Part shown: piece by piece, positions 34,861 to 48,369 of the stretch | How the letters are laid out: each line of letters starts with the position of its first letter | Numbering within the stretch: position 1 is the first letter of the stretch | NCBI GenBank assembly: GCA_948567375.1 | Contig: OX419755.1 | Span: 67,274,944-67,338,943 of the forward strand | Origin: Lunularia cruciata | Lineage: Eukaryota > Streptophyta > Marchantiopsida > Lunulariales > Lunulariaceae | DNA: 64,000 nt | Reading direction: 5' to 3' | Notes under the pieces: model-generated | What the model was told of the DNA's origin: nothing | Database searches by the model: none | The model's input: only the letters and a program-made list of their open reading frames with translations | Made by a program: the position numbers and the translations under genes

Positions 34861-35002
34861 GGGTAAAATGGACCTGAGCTCCAATAGTATTGATATGAAT
34901 ATCGATAGTATTTGCCCCCTATTGCACATAAGGGTAAAATGGATCTGAGCTCCAATAGTACTGATATGAATATCAACAGTATCTGCCCTATGCGACAGAA
35001 GT
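34861..35002 (+). repeat. 71-bp tandem duplication
   Basis: Two copies of a unit starting gggtaaaatggacctgagct, at 34,861 and 34,932, with few differences. The sequence just upstream (gaaggatgggaagatccc, about 34,812) recurs in similar form at about 38,164, suggesting a dispersed repeat on both sides of the 35-38 kb region. Confidence 0.75.
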
Positions 35003-35639
35003 ACACATGTAATTGTCCCGGAGCTGGACAAATTATGTACTCCTCCCAAGCTACTCAACCTTCCCTTCTAGTCCCTGTTTATCGGAATTTTCTTCACTCG
35101 CCCTTCTACTACCACTTTTAGCATATTAGCTTGACATTAGAATAGTCTTAAATGTTAAAGTCAGAATTTAGAAGCTTTGCGAAGGTCGAGAAATGTTTTC
35201 CAGAAAGCAAGTCTTCTGATAATTTATTTGCGTTCAACTGCTCTCCAACCTAAAGATCACAAATATAGCCACTTTGTCCAAAAACGATCCAGTCTTAACT
35301 TCGAGGAATTATCCCAACCTTTTCAGTCTTTAACATTACCAATCTTCCTATGATTAGTATGATGAACAAGACCATGTCCTGAAGTCACTCACCCCTTGAG
35401 AAGGATTCGATAGGTTCCTTTCGAATGTGGAAGAGTTCCGCAAGTAATGAGTAGTTTCCTCAAGTTACGTCTGAAGAAGGGGAACGTTATAGAAGGCGAC
35501 AAGCGGGAAAGATGGGAGAAGATAGACGATGACTTGGCCAGCCTGTACCTAGTAGATGCCTACGTGTAGGTGGACTCGACTGAAAAAGGCACTGGCAGGG
35601 ATCTTTAGTATGATTAGATTGGCGCGGCTCTCCTGATGA

Positions 35640-36040
35640 TAGCCACGTTTCCTAAAGACGCGTGCAGGCGCGTGCCCGCCGCGCGCCGTTTTATAAAAAT
35701 ACTCAGCTGCGAATCAGAGCCACTGGTTTCCTTCTACCTCTTGTTTCCGTGGGCCCGCTAGTTCTTCTCTCTGTGTCACCTCCACGACTGGAATGCTCCT
35801 TACCCAGTCAGTCAAACCACCACAGGTTGTCAGTTCTTTACTTCCAACTTGCTAGTAACTTGCCCGGATCTCAAAGGTGTACCCCCAACGAAATTCGAGG
35901 CTTACGAATACGTGGTGGAATCCGTCGACTTCCAGAAGCCAGGGATTCTTCCGTTGGGAAGATTTTCTTCATTTTATAAGTTTATTCGTCTTAGAGGAGT
36001 AATTATGGACTTAGAGTCGCCTCCCGATAAGGATAAGTGA
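35640..36040 (+). promoter_or_regulatory. GC-rich promoter-like segment with TATA box and possible first exon
   Basis: A local jump in GC content (gcgcgtgcccgccgcgcgcc) is followed by TATAAAAAT at 35,692-35,700 and a CT-rich leader typical of plant 5' ends. Downstream, an open frame from about 35,828 to 36,040 codes for a charged segment (VPPTKFEAYEYVVESVDF...). It lacks an upstream ATG in frame, so it could be a later part of a coding exon or a decayed one. I do not recognise the protein. No following exon could be joined. Confidence 0.4.
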
Positions 36041-38819
36041 ATAGCCCAGCATGGAGAATTGCTGGTGAGGATTTGAAGCATACGCAGGAAATGTCCTCTA
36101 GATAACGGTATAGGTAACGGCATAGGTAACGGCGGTCCATATATCACGGGTGTTCTCATGGAGGAAAGAGGATAACTAACCCATGATGATATAGTAACTG
36201 TCCAGATAACAAGGTTGTTCTCATGGAAGATAGAGGATAACTATCTGTGATACTATAAGTGATATAGTGTTTGTTATGGCGAGAGAGAATGGATACCTTG
36301 CATGGAGAGAGTCTTCGCATTCTTTGTAGATTGATATGTGTCAAAGAGGACTTATATTTGGTTCTAGATGATCAGGTGACAGCGGTGGATGTTGTGATTA
36401 CAAACCCTACATGTGATGTAGTTTGGAAGGAGTGATTATTCAGCATCCTGGATGGGCAGGCGAGTGTGTTGCAGCAGGCGAGTGTGTTGCAGCACGCAAA
36501 GTCTCCAAGTATAGGGGTATGCAATGAATTCACCTCTTTGTTCATCTAGCCTTGGAGTTATAAGACTTATATGGAGCAATGGACATGGCACTCAACACAA
36601 TTGTCAAGGAGTGTGCAGGAGCTCACCTTATTAGACTTAAGGGGTACTATTTTTATTTTCATACTTTGTAGCATACTTTAGACAACTTGCGTCTATTGTT
36701 CTATAGAGAGCATTGTTGGTACAATCCAAAGGAGAGCAATCACTCTAGGTGATGCTTCTTTAAATGCTCCACTAGTCTGAAGACCGTACCACTTGTATAG
36801 CTCAAATATCTTAGGTGCGGTAGTGCAAATTTCTCATCTCTATACTATTGGGGCCTAGCTCCATTCTACCTGTTTAGTCTCTCCCTTTCCGGTTTGATGG
36901 GGTCTTCCCATCTTTCTTGTGTTGTATGAGGTATGCTTTTCGCACAACTTTTAAATATTTGTACTTATCGATAGTTATGCTTTGGATAAGTAAAAATGTT
37001 TAAACAAAACCTAGCCACTATCCAAAGTAGTAAATTTTCATGTATGGTTTAGACACCAAGAATTAGTAATATTCCCATAACTTACCGTCCATTTTAGTGT
37101 ATATTGAGACGCTTATGAAATAATTGCAACTATCAAATAGTCTGTATTAAGATTACTCACAAGATTAATTGCACTTATGACAATCGCAATCCATTGTACT
37201 TACTCGTGTATTTTGTTCAGTTCTTTCCGTATCCATTGCACTTACCGAAAGTTGCAGTTATTGAGAGTAGAGTAGTTGCTAGGTAGATCAATTTAGCTTA
37301 TACTCATCATCCATTTCATTTGACTGGTGAAGTTTCCAGGAATTTGCTATGTGATTTGTTCAGTTTGTGTATAGTGTACTCGTGAACTATTTCTCAAGAG
37401 ACCGGCTTTAGCACAAAAGGAGTGTAATGATCATGTTTTAAGCTACTTCTTTTCTCCACGGTTAAGGTTACTGCCCAATTGGTGAAGATGTATTTGGATA
37501 AGACTATCAAACTTAACTGCTCTTGCCAACAAATATGGCTGTGCTAAACAAAATGTGCTAATGATAGTGGTCAGAGATCCTTAATTTCGACAGAACAGAA
37601 CTCACAAAATTAGAGCTATGGACGTGAGTTTCAGTAATTCACTTCTGCAAAGCCGGGCTAAATTTCTACTCACAGGTCTTCTAGAGCACATTAACTTCGT
37701 ACTCATATTCCTCTACTTGAGTTTCAATTGCTTTATATATCCTCAAACTATATTTTATATGTACTCTATAATTTTGGGAAAGCGCAAAAATCTGTTCAGA
37801 AGATGAGGATGATATAGAACAGCATGCAAGATACATGCCTATACTGCGGTATTTCTGCTCCAGGCACCTTTCAGTATAATTCTTAATTTGAAAAGGACAA
37901 ATCTTCAAAGTCAACTCATATTACATGGAGGTATACGTCAAAGGAGACCATGAAAAGGAGGTGAAGAATCATAGTCTTAATCGCACCTCAAATTAAACTA
38001 ATAAGATTGCAGATACCTCGCCACTAAGGAAAGCATCAATGGATGGAAAGTTTTATAGTAAGTCCAAACTCCCTAGCTTGAGAACTCTGGCTGGCTGCAA
38101 GGCAAACTATGCCAACATAGTTATTACCAAGTTCAGAAGAAAGCCGACCGCGTAAAACACATGAAGGATGGGAACATCCCATCAAGCCCTACAAGGGAGA
38201 GAGAAAAGATATAAAATGGGGCTATGGGGTAAATGGCCCCTATAGTATCGAGTTATTACCAAGTTCTAGACATTGTTATTTCTACGCCGTCGCCTCTTTC
38301 TTTCCTAATAAGCAAATAAATGGTATGTCTGTTAACTCTACTATAATCTTCAGAATATTGAAAAAGTATAAAGAATAATTTATGTCTAACTGAGCTGGTC
38401 GCTAAGTTGAAGTGTAAACCTCGACGGTCAAGACTTTGAATCCGGGATCGAATAACCAAACTTCATATTCTAATCAAATGAAGATTGTAATTTAACCAAA
38501 CGGGTGAGAATTAGTAAGGATCCAACTTTGATTCCTGACAGGCCAGAATAAACAGAACCCTAAATCTGGTCGCTGTGAGCAAATACGTGGATTCCGTAGA
38601 GAGGCGAAAGACCAGCCTTGACATGAGACTCTCGAAGATGCTTTATACCCACCTTTGATTTCAACGAGGGAACGGCTGAGAAGGGGCACCAATCCGGAGA
38701 CGGAAGGGAGACCCTCAAACCTCTCGATTCGATCGAACGGCTGTGAGGGAAAACTTGAGATTCACAGCGTGACATACTTTATCAACTATAGAAACGTACG
38801 TCTGGGGTTGGGCGCCTGA
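36041..38819. other. Intergenic stretch with small local repeats
   Basis: No gene is recognised. It contains two copies of a 12-base unit (taggtaacggca) near 36,109, two copies of an 18-bp unit with core GCGAGTGTGTTGCAG near 36,460-36,493, and a repeated gttctcatggaggaaagagg-like segment at about 36,152 and 36,213. A repeat similar to 34.8 kb lies near 38,160. Confidence 0.45.
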
Positions 38820-38824
38820 ATTTT

Positions 38825-38930
38825 CCTACGTGGCTGAGGTGTCCACGTGGAGAATTGTACGGGCGCTGCGGTATGTGCAGGGCGCGTGCTCGGTTACCTT
38901 TCTCTAGACCAACCCCTATCTATACCCATT
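38825..38930 (+). promoter_or_regulatory. Ferritin upstream region with G-box
   Basis: CCACGTGG, a palindromic G-box/ABRE core (CACGTG at 38,844-38,849), and a second ACGT core (TACGTGG at 38,827) lie about 260-280 bp before the ferritin ATG. A weak TATA-like CTATCTATA lies at 38,916-38,924. bZIP or bHLH binding is inference. I looked for the iron-dependent regulatory sequence known from angiosperm ferritins and did not find it. Confidence 0.5.
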
Positions 38931-39106
38931 GGCATTTACAGAGAGTACCTCTCCCCTTCTGGCCATTCTCGTTCCCTGCTCTCAAGAATTTCAGCACTCT
39001 TTCTCATTCCCAATCACTCCTCTGCCTCCAGAGATCGAAGTCGTCATCGTGTGTCTACGACGCCGGCGATCAATCAAGTTACGGCTGTGATCGTTTCGTT
39101 GCAGCG

Positions 39107-41229
39107 ATGGCTTTACGAGTGTCTTCCGGGGCGATTGCAGGTTCGCTTGCCTGTGTATCAAGGGGGACTGTTGTGAACAATGTTGGGCAAAGCCGCTTGA
39201 GTTTCAGCGGTGCTGCTTGCAAGCCTGCAAGACTTGTGGTCGTGAGGGCTGCCGAGACCGATGAGAAAACATTGACAGGAGTTGTGTTTGAGCCTTTTAG
39301 AGAGGTTCAGAGCGACGCTTTCATCTTGCCTTCTGATGCTAAGCAGTCGCTTGCTCGTCAGAGGTTCAACTCATCTTGCGAGTCCGCTATCAACGAGCAA
39401 ATCAAGTAAGGATGTTACATAGTTGGGACTTGTACTGAGAGTTAGTGTCATTTCCATCCGTCCATGAGAGGGAGGACATACTGTGTGAATTTGAGGTTCT
39501 TATGAGGAGATGCATATGTGCTTACGAGTCTTTGTTTCATGAGTCGTTTCCCCTACCAGTGGGGAAGAATGCCTGGTTGCTGTGCATTAGCTTATTCCTT
39601 GTGGTTAATCCCTTTGTCTAATCATGAGGTGTTATGCCTTTGCAGCGTTGAATACAACGTCTCCTACATTTACCATGCACTCTTCTCCTACTTTGATCGC
39701 GATAATGTGGCTCTTCCCGGCTTTGCCAAGTAAGTTTTACAGTCTTTTTCACTTGAACATCTAATCAACTAATCACTGGTCGGCTGTGATTAGATAACTG
39801 GATTTGTTCTTCTGTCTCTAACGTCTCAGTTCCTCTGTTTCTAGGTACTTCAAAGAAGCCAGTGAAGAAGAGAGAGAGCACGCTGAGAAGCTGATGAAGT
39901 ATCAGGTAAGATCACCATCTAAACAGTGGACGACATTGTTTACTGAGATAAAGACTACTTCCCAGTTCCCTAATCATCTGAAAGAAATATCTGTAGGTAG
40001 TAGGAGTTGTAGGGTACTTCTTGCACATCATATCGGTTCAGTTCAGGATGGTGTGCATTCACTAGTCCTTACTCCCCCGTCGGTATTGATGTACTCATCT
40101 CTCTGAGCAGAATAAGAGAGGAGGGAGGGTGAAACTTCAGTCCATCGTCAGACCAGTCATGGAGTTTGACAACGCAGAGAAGGGCGATGCTCTTTACGGT
40201 ACGCCGAGTAGTACTAGTACTGGCTCCACTCATGCATGTATGCTGGCGCACTTGCTGGGGCACTGTATAGTTTTGTTCATGAGAGTCTTCTAAAGGATGG
40301 AATATTGAACCTTCGGTCTGCAGCTATGGAATTGGCTCTCTCCTTGGAGAAATTGACAATGGAGAAATTGTATAGCTTACACAAGGTAAATATACTCAGT
40401 TTACGTTCTCTGATCTGCCATATGATCTACTTGGAGATATTATCGGCATGCCATGTTTTGGAATGGAAGGGATTGAGTTTACTGCACTCTCGATCTAGGA
40501 ATCGGAAGAATTTGCTTGTGAATAGGCTTTGACACTCTGTTCATCTTCACTAGGTCGCGGAAGAGGCTCATGATGTACAGTTGACGGACTACATTGAGAG
40601 CGAGTTCCTCTCGGAACAGGTAATTTGTCGCTTTCTAGGACGGTGAAATCTCAACTACGAGACTTCATGTAGCTACAGAATCTCATCTAGGTAGGATTTT
40701 ATATTGGTAGTGTGTGAACAGGAGATGTAGATAGAGACACGTGGCCTGTGTGTATACATTTTAGTTCGATTCTGGCCTGTTCTGCGTTTGTATGGACATG
40801 GAGAAAGTGCCTCCGTCTCTCGTCTCAACGAACAGTGAGAGATTGACTATCTATCGTGCCCTCCGCATATTCACGACACGTACGCCAGTTATGTAGGAGA
40901 TATGTTTACTTTTCTCCAGTTACCTGGGTGTTTGACTTACACTCTTGCACTCTGCAACTTCCAGGTAGAAGCGATTAAGACCGTGTCTGAGTACGTGGCT
41001 CAGTTGAGGAGAATCGGAAATGATGGTCATGGTGAGTTTCCTTCCTCGCATGATGGGCAATTAGTCATGTTGTTCGGGTTGAAATTCAAATTATATCATC
41101 AATTGTATTCTACTGAATCTTCAATACAGAATATAAAGAATCCGAGGCAGTGAAACTCACGACTACGTTCCTCGTTGTGTAACAGGCGTGTACTACTTCG
41201 ACCGTGTCTTGGGTGAAGAAGACGCATAG
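39107..41229 (+). CDS. Chloroplast ferritin (phytoferritin), 8 exons
   Basis: Ferritin stores iron as a mineral inside a 24-subunit shell, oxidising Fe(II) to Fe(III); plant forms act mainly in plastids. Exons: 39,107-39,405; 39,646-39,729; 39,845-39,905; 40,111-40,198; 40,324-40,385; 40,554-40,619; 40,965-41,031; 41,186-41,229. All introns are GT-AG and all phases join, giving 256 residues. Residues 1 to about 48 form a Ser/Ala/Arg-rich transit peptide. About 49-85 is the plant extension peptide. The four-helix bundle follows. Ferroxidase residues, by alignment to human H-chain positions 27, 34, 62, 65, 107 and 141, are Glu102, Tyr109, Glu137, His140, Glu186 and Gln220, all kept. Eight exons matches angiosperm ferritin genes. 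No stops or shifts, so probably functional. The ATG at 39,107 is the first in frame that gives a transit peptide. Confidence 0.96.
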
Positions 41230-43300
41230 ACTAGCAGTGTGACAGGAAGAACATACCGTGTTGAATGGCTGAAACAAGGATATCGCGCTCACAGTAGCTC
41301 TGTAAAGTAGATCAATGGCGCAGGAGGTTGATAGGCTGAGCTGTGTCCAGCTAGTTAGAGTTCTTCTACGGACTCACGTTCTCGATTGTTTTGACGTAGT
41401 TTGTACAATGGTAGGGAATTTACCACCGTGAAATCATCTCAGAGAAGATGGTTGTTTTTGCATCCACAGTTTTGTTGTAGAGAATTGACAGTGAAATGTC
41501 AGTAATTACGAGGAGGTTACCCTCTGTTATAAAGAAAAGACGTATGTCTTCAACTCACCTCACAGACTGCTCTCGATTTGATCATTGGCCTGGTGATGTG
41601 ACTTACGTTGAATCAATGTGTTGGGTACCCAAAAATAGAAATTCATACATTCAGTTTCCATCTCCAATGAGAGGTTTCAGATTCTGTGTTGTCAGTTGAA
41701 TGCGAATTTCACACGTACACCACTCACCGTTATTCCATGAGTCCCTGCCGCGCAAAACTTCTTCGTCCAACCTTTGTGTCAGAGTGGCAGACTCTCAAGC
41801 TGAGGATATTTCATCACCGCTTGTTGACGGTTCGCTTTAACACAAGACGTCAATAAACTGCACACGAACGCGCAAACTTGTTGCTGAATACAAGTGTAAC
41901 AACACTCGCTTATTATGCACCCAGGCCCTTCATGGCATGACCAGGGACAAGATACCCGACTGTTACCTGGGCAGCCCGAGGTTGTATCTGTCTTGTATTC
42001 TATCAAATAATCTATTCATTCTTCAATTCAGTCCCAGAAGTGTTGTGGGCCGGCTCATCATGGCTCTGTGCACGCTGGTCTCTTATCTCCATGAGCCGAG
42101 AAGATCAATTTGGGGAGACGTAAGTCTGTACCCAGAAATTTGATATACGACTAGGACTTTCGACTGCATATAATTTTGTCAACTCAAAAGTTTTGCCCAC
42201 ATTTGGAAAATAATCTCCCTCCCTCATTACTAAATAAAGAGAGAAAGGACCGTAGCCAGTTAATCTTGGACCCGGCCGCACACCGTTTGCGGCCGCTTCT
42301 CTCCAATGTTCTCCACAGCTACTCTGATTGCAAAGATCTTCAGACGTACCATATCTGGCTTACATGTATGATGGACTATCAAACTAACCTTCGTATCCCA
42401 AAGATCACAAAGTTCAGAGAATTCTCATCGTACGAAATCATCTGCCATATCGCTGGCCAATGAACCTTCTCTCAAATAGAATCTATTTCCCTGAGTATAC
42501 TACAAAATTTCTTGGATTGAACAGAGTATCTTCAGTAACTCAGCGGTGCGTCCAGGACGGACGGCATCAACTGCCCACAGGAATCGAAGCTCAGGAATAT
42601 GCACTCCGAACTTCCGTCCCGGCAGTGATCCCACCTACTTCAATAGAAATGTGCTAAAAGTGAAAAGACGTGACAACCTTCCGTCCAACCCTGAAGTCTC
42701 CACACTTTCTGCTCAAGTCTCCTCGATTTGTACAGAACCTTCGGCGAACACTCGACAACCCAAATGTCAATCCAAACTATTTCTTTTTGCCACGAGTCCC
42801 ATGTTCCATGTATATGCGATGCAGAAGTTTTGATGGCTTAAATTCCAACTTTACTTGTTTCCTTCAAAGTTCTCGAAATGACACCCATGCAAGGTGAGAA
42901 CCCTAACCAAATAGTATATCCCAAGGAGAAAAAGGGAAGGAATACAAGACACAAGGAAGTGCAAAAAGAAGAGCAAAAGGGAAGAGCAAGCAACACAAGG
43001 TCCAAGGAAGGGTAAAGCGCTCATGTGAAAACTAGGATCCGATAGTGAAGCAAAAGGGAAAGAATCACAATATTCTACTACTGACCGTGTGATATAGAAT
43101 CAGAGTAACCTCCTGTTGAACTTTGTGATATAGGTACTTCTATGGTATATCTGATAGATGAGAAGGAAAGGTACTAAATGTGATGAGCACTTCTATTGCC
43201 ATAGCCTGGTTATGAGACCTAATGTCCGAGGGCACTGAAAATCTCTATCTAAAATGTGAGCTAAACATGGTTGGCAAGATAGCCATAGCTCTTCTCCTCT
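41230..43300. other. Ferritin 3' flank and intergenic DNA
   Basis: After the stop the sequence stays moderately GC-rich to about 42,900. No coding domain is recognised in the short ORFs here. A perfect 8-bp inverted repeat containing CGGCCG lies at 42,273-42,295. I could not fix a polyadenylation site. Confidence 0.45.
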
Positions 43301-46300
43301 ATAAGGAACCACGGATTATCTCTTGAAAGAGACCATCAAAATGGCAATGAAGATGCATACAAATATTGAAAGCCAAGGGTATAAAGCATCAAAGGATAGC
43401 CCTGTTGTATAATGGTGGTCCTTGCTCCTAGTGGCCATGATCTTTGTTGCTCCCATTTGGATGCCTACTTTTGCCATGTTTCTATATGTAAGGGTTTGTG
43501 ACGTCCATATCAAACAAAATATGTTGTTCATCCATGAAAGTCACTATATATGCTCTCACATGGCAAAGAAGTAGTCCAAGCAAGTCCAACTATCAGTCAA
43601 TTTGTACTTAGGACCATGTAGATTGTAGGATCTATGATATTGTATCTTGGATGATATCAAGAACTCTAGTATTCTCCACCTAAAGCATATTGTGACATAT
43701 GTATGTTGTGCATGTCATATGGAGATCCACTTGTGCATGGGTCTATCAAGACCTAAAACTGATGTGTGAGGTAAACCAACCTTAGATAGAGTGCTAGAGT
43801 AAACTCCTCAAACATAAAACAAAAGTCCTCAATCAAAGGAGAAATACGGAACTAAGCTCTTGAGCCACTCCTTTCAAAAGAGAACATCCTAGCTCAATTT
43901 GATAGAGGTATATAATGAAGATGTTGATAAGTGTATGACTGCGTGCATATGCTCACTAAGATATGCTTCAATCTTCCTAGAGTATAGGGATAAGAAATCT
44001 ATGAAAAGAGTGTTATGCAAGAAAGGCAAGGTAATAAATTGTAGGCAAAACAAAGATATGAGTGGAAATCATAAGTGCTTAAATTTATTGTCATAATAAG
44101 TGCTAGAAAAAAAGTAGCAACCATGATATAAGGACCTTTTTGCCAATAGGAGGAATCACTAAAGCACATGCTCCTACAATATACAATGATGCAATAGGTT
44201 CCTACAAAATGAGACCACATCCTCCTATATGGGAAGAGCTATCTCTAGCCTACACCATTCATTTTATCATTATGAGAGGATACATGGTGTGGTGCTTGGA
44301 AATTTCAAAAAAACAGTTTCTTCTTTTCACTTACTTTTCTTATACTTTTTATCTTGAGTAGGGGGTCTTATATTTGGGTGAGATGTCCATTACTTTGTAT
44401 TACTTCATGAAGGAAAAGCTTGACTAACCATAAAATGTTTTTGTCTTTGAAAAGATTGGAAGTTAGAGCACAGACACTCTACCAAAAAGGAAATTTGCAA
44501 TGAAGACAGAAGAAACTCCACTACAAAGAACTATAAGTCAGGCCAAAGAGAAGGAATTCAAATTTAGCCTAAGCCATTTTGAATCATACCAAAGTGCATA
44601 GATCATCATTTGTACCTAATAGCACCAAAATGATTAAAGATTGAGAAGACAAAGGAAACATTGGAGTATTGGGCTATAAATAAGCAGTTTTTATTACAAA
44701 GCTCTTATTGTTAGTTTGATTAAATCCCAAAACCAAAAGTATTTGTGACAAAGGCCTAGAAGGGACAATTGCAAGTTGATTGTTATGAGTTTGAGTGTAG
44801 GGTGAACAATTGGGGTTGAAAGAAGACTTTAGTTGGATAGTTACATGTTTAGATTTATAAATATAATTTCCAATGCAATGCTTATGAGGAAGGCGAAGGC
44901 CTTAAACTGTTGCAACCTTGGAATGCTTGTGAATCTCCACAAAAATTTCTTTCTTTGGATTGGAATTTCATATCAAGACAAATTGCCAAGAGATTCAAAG
45001 TGGTTGCAACTACAATAGGGACACTCTTTGGAGCAACCTAAAAGAGTAAATAGAGGAGCATTGAACATATGTTCTGAGAAGGATGTAAGAGGATGATGCA
45101 AGAGAGAACAAAGTGCATACCCTTGATTCCTTATAATTTGAGACAAGGAAGATAGATTCCAAGCTGAAGGGGTCTTTTGCCATTATTGATTGATGAAGAA
45201 AAATTAGTTGGTTGCACCATCTATTGATTAGCAAGGAGAGCAATTGCAACAATAGTCTTGAAAATATCTTGGCACTATAAGACTGACTATTTAACCACCA
45301 ACCATATGATCTATGAGTACTTTTTTGCAAGAGTAACAATCAATTGGGCAAACATCTTCCATGATATATGCAAAAAATGTACAATGCCTTTGGGGAGAAG
45401 GGATCATTGTGGTTAATACCTTTGAAATACACTTCTACTTGGAGATAGGTTGCTAACCACCAAGGAACAATTCCCTAGTCACTCCATGCAACAGAGCTAC
45501 TTTGCCAATCAGCAAGATGAGTTGTAGTTTTGAAAGAGATTATGGATGAATCCAAAGGTCTAATGAAATACATGACAAACAAGTATGTGATTATAAGCCC
45601 TTCAACTTGTGTGCCTTCCAAGTGAGCAAGCAAGAAGCAAAGTTATCAGCAAAAGTAGAGGTAAAGATTGAGGAAATATACTCTTTGATACACAAATCCA
45701 AAGGATCCAAAGCCAAAAAGGTTAACACTAAATGTAACAAAGAGAAGGAGATTCTTCCAATGGAAGCACCAGCATCAAAGAATGATGTTGAAGATGAAGA
45801 CATAAGGTTATTGGATTTTTTGTGTGCATATATGTGGCATGGATAGGAGCTAAAGTGAGGCAAGTATGGCAAGTGGACCTTTGTTGCCTAAGGAGAAACC
45901 AAAGATCATGTAGGAAGAACCAAGACATGAAGCTCTATTAGCTTCCAATGCCTTGAGGTTCTCATTCCTCCCAATCCTAGTGTTCCTAGAATGAGTGTAT
46001 TAATAGTACAAGCAACAATGGAAAAATGTGACAGATTTTTGGGCTATGGTGCAAAGGATGCACACTACATTATATAGGCAAAGATGGAGTTTTCTAAGAA
46101 GGTAAAGAATTGAAAGAAGAATTTGCAAGAGTTAAAGTAGGAGTTGAGCAATAAGATCAAGGTCTTGCAAAAGAAGAACCAAGATAGCTACATCATGGTT
46201 CAAGCATAAACAAAGGAGCTCCAAAGTCTGCAATAAAAAACTGGTAATATTAGTTCAAAGAGTACCCTTGTGCAAAAAACTTTGGACTTGTACATATTTG

Positions 46301-48369
46301 AGCTGAAGAACATGGAACACCTAAAAGAGGATGCTAAATTAGAGAAGGAAACCAATATAAGTTAGAAAAATTCCTCAAACACTAATGGTACATGACTGCA
46401 ATCGCATTAAGAGCATTGAAATATAAAGAGCATGAGGAGCAAGAACGTCATGAAAAAGATAATAAGTGGTTGGAGAAATAACACTCAATTATTGGGCTCT
46501 AAATGTTCAAAATGGAGGCAAAGGTTATTGTAAATTTATTGAGGGAAGAACCCTAGCCAATTGTGGTTGTTGTTGTAGGAGAAGTTGCGGCAACAAGAGA
46601 AGGTCCTTCAGAAGTGGTTCTCTAACAGATTCCTTAGTCTTAATGACAAGGTCATTTCACAAAGGAGACCTCCATCCAATTGCTCTATGACCAATTGAAG
46701 AAGTTAATTACACAATACATGGAGTATACCTATCCAAATCCAAGTTATAAGAGTTGAAAAAGATAAACCATAGTCTGCTTCATAGAAGTCCAAAGAATTA
46801 AAAAAGGAGAAGATAACTATAGCATTAGGAGAATACATATAGAAGAAATCTTTGAAATAAGAAAGAATCTACAATAGGATAAGCAGATATCTTTGATAGG
46901 TTAGATACCTTAGCTAGTAGCTTGGCAAGGGAAGGAACTTTGTAGTTAGAACTCCTTTGCATGACCATTTCTTTGCAATAGAATTTGGTTTCCTTTGGTG
47001 CTAGGGAATAATTTTAGTTTTGGTAGTTTGTAGTAGTTAGTCAACTTTTGGAGTATAACCAACTTGGAGATCATTTAACTATTTTAAGCTACCTAAATTG
47101 TAATCACATTGCTTAGATTCAAAGAACTCTTTGTTGTTTCTAATTTGTTTGTGAAGATAAGTGTGCCTTTGTAATCACATGAAGCTTTGTAAGTGAAGTT
47201 GCTACAAGGAACTAATACCTTATGTTTTTAATCATTGGTACCCACAATATTCTTCTTGACTCAATCTTTAGGGGTTTGTGGTGTTTATAGGAGTCAAGGA
47301 AGTCCATACCAAGATAACACCTTTGGACAAAGTCATTCCTTTGTGAAGACATATTCCTTTAGATAAGGAAATAGATCTTTGATATGAAACATCACTCTTA
47401 GGTATAAGAACAACTAAATCTTATATGATTATGAGTTAATTTTTATACATTTTAATAGTTCAACTTCTTGGAGAAATTATTATCTTTTAGGATTGATCTC
47501 TACTCAAGAGGTTAAACAAGAAAAAATTAAGTACTATTTGGCAACAATTTCATTCCTTTATTTTATCCTTATATTCTATCAGCAACCTTAGCAACCGCAA
47601 CAACTTCTTGCTTACCATAGTGCTTATTTCAGTCATAAAAATAGTCTTAATAAAGGAAAGAAGGTTTAGCATTTAGTACCATTAAATCCACACAGTTAAG
47701 GTAGGAGTACATTCTTGGTGGAAAGTAAGTATCATGCAAGAGGCTCTAAGGACATAACATCTTGTAAAAATGGGGTTGGTCACTTATCTATTATCCAAGT
47801 GGGAGAGTAAATCAGCATGAGCTATGGCTTGAATTGAATTATTTGAGATGGACAAGAAACAAATATCATCTCCTTTGAGAGCGTAGCACAAACCTCTCAA
47901 AACTCCTACTAAAAACTAGCACCCTAATGAGGATTACTTGGGGATCCCAAAACTTGCATTCATGAGTTTGGACGCATAAAATTAAGATATCTAGCCTAAG
48001 TGTAAAGGCATACAAAGCTTTATCTAGATCTTTAAATGGCACAATATGTAAGTATCATTTGAAAGTAATGAAAAGAGGCATGATGTAAAAGTGATAACAA
48101 AATCTTTCACAAGACAAAAGTGAGGTATGGAAAATGGTGGGTATTATTTGACAGTGAGGAAAAGAAGCACTATGTAAGAGTGATTACAAAATCTTTCACA
48201 TTAAAAAATTGAGCTATGGCAAATAAAGTCCTACCCAAAGGATCTCCTTATTGAGTTAACTATGTAAAATCCTTTGTAGTTGTATTGTGGCTATACAACA
48301 AAGGTATCCTTGCCTTAAAAAGATTCACAAATGGGATCAAGGAAGGGATCTGATTCATAGTTGTAAAAT
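43301..48369. other. Degenerate stretch, possibly decayed gag-like sequence
   Basis: No intact gene. Between about 45,600 and 46,900 the plus strand reads Lys/Glu-rich fragments (for example KVEVKIEEIYSLI; LRQQEKVLQKWFSN) with many stops, suggestive of a decayed coiled-coil gag. A tandem pair of about 90 bp lies at 48,052-48,240. The rest shows nothing I can support. Confidence 0.4.

Noticed and set aside
38855-39106. Longer N-terminus for ferritin upstream of 39,107
   Set aside because: The frame is open upstream, but no upstream ATG gives a better transit peptide, and the residues look like leader sequence.
39518-41153. Open frames reading through ferritin introns
   Set aside because: The exon joins with GT-AG ends and preserved phases give a complete ferritin; these frames run into introns and have no independent similarity.
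42273-42295. CGGCCGCA...TGCGGCCG inverted repeat
   Set aside because: Only 8-bp arms around a NotI-like site; not followed by a T tract and not linked to a gene.
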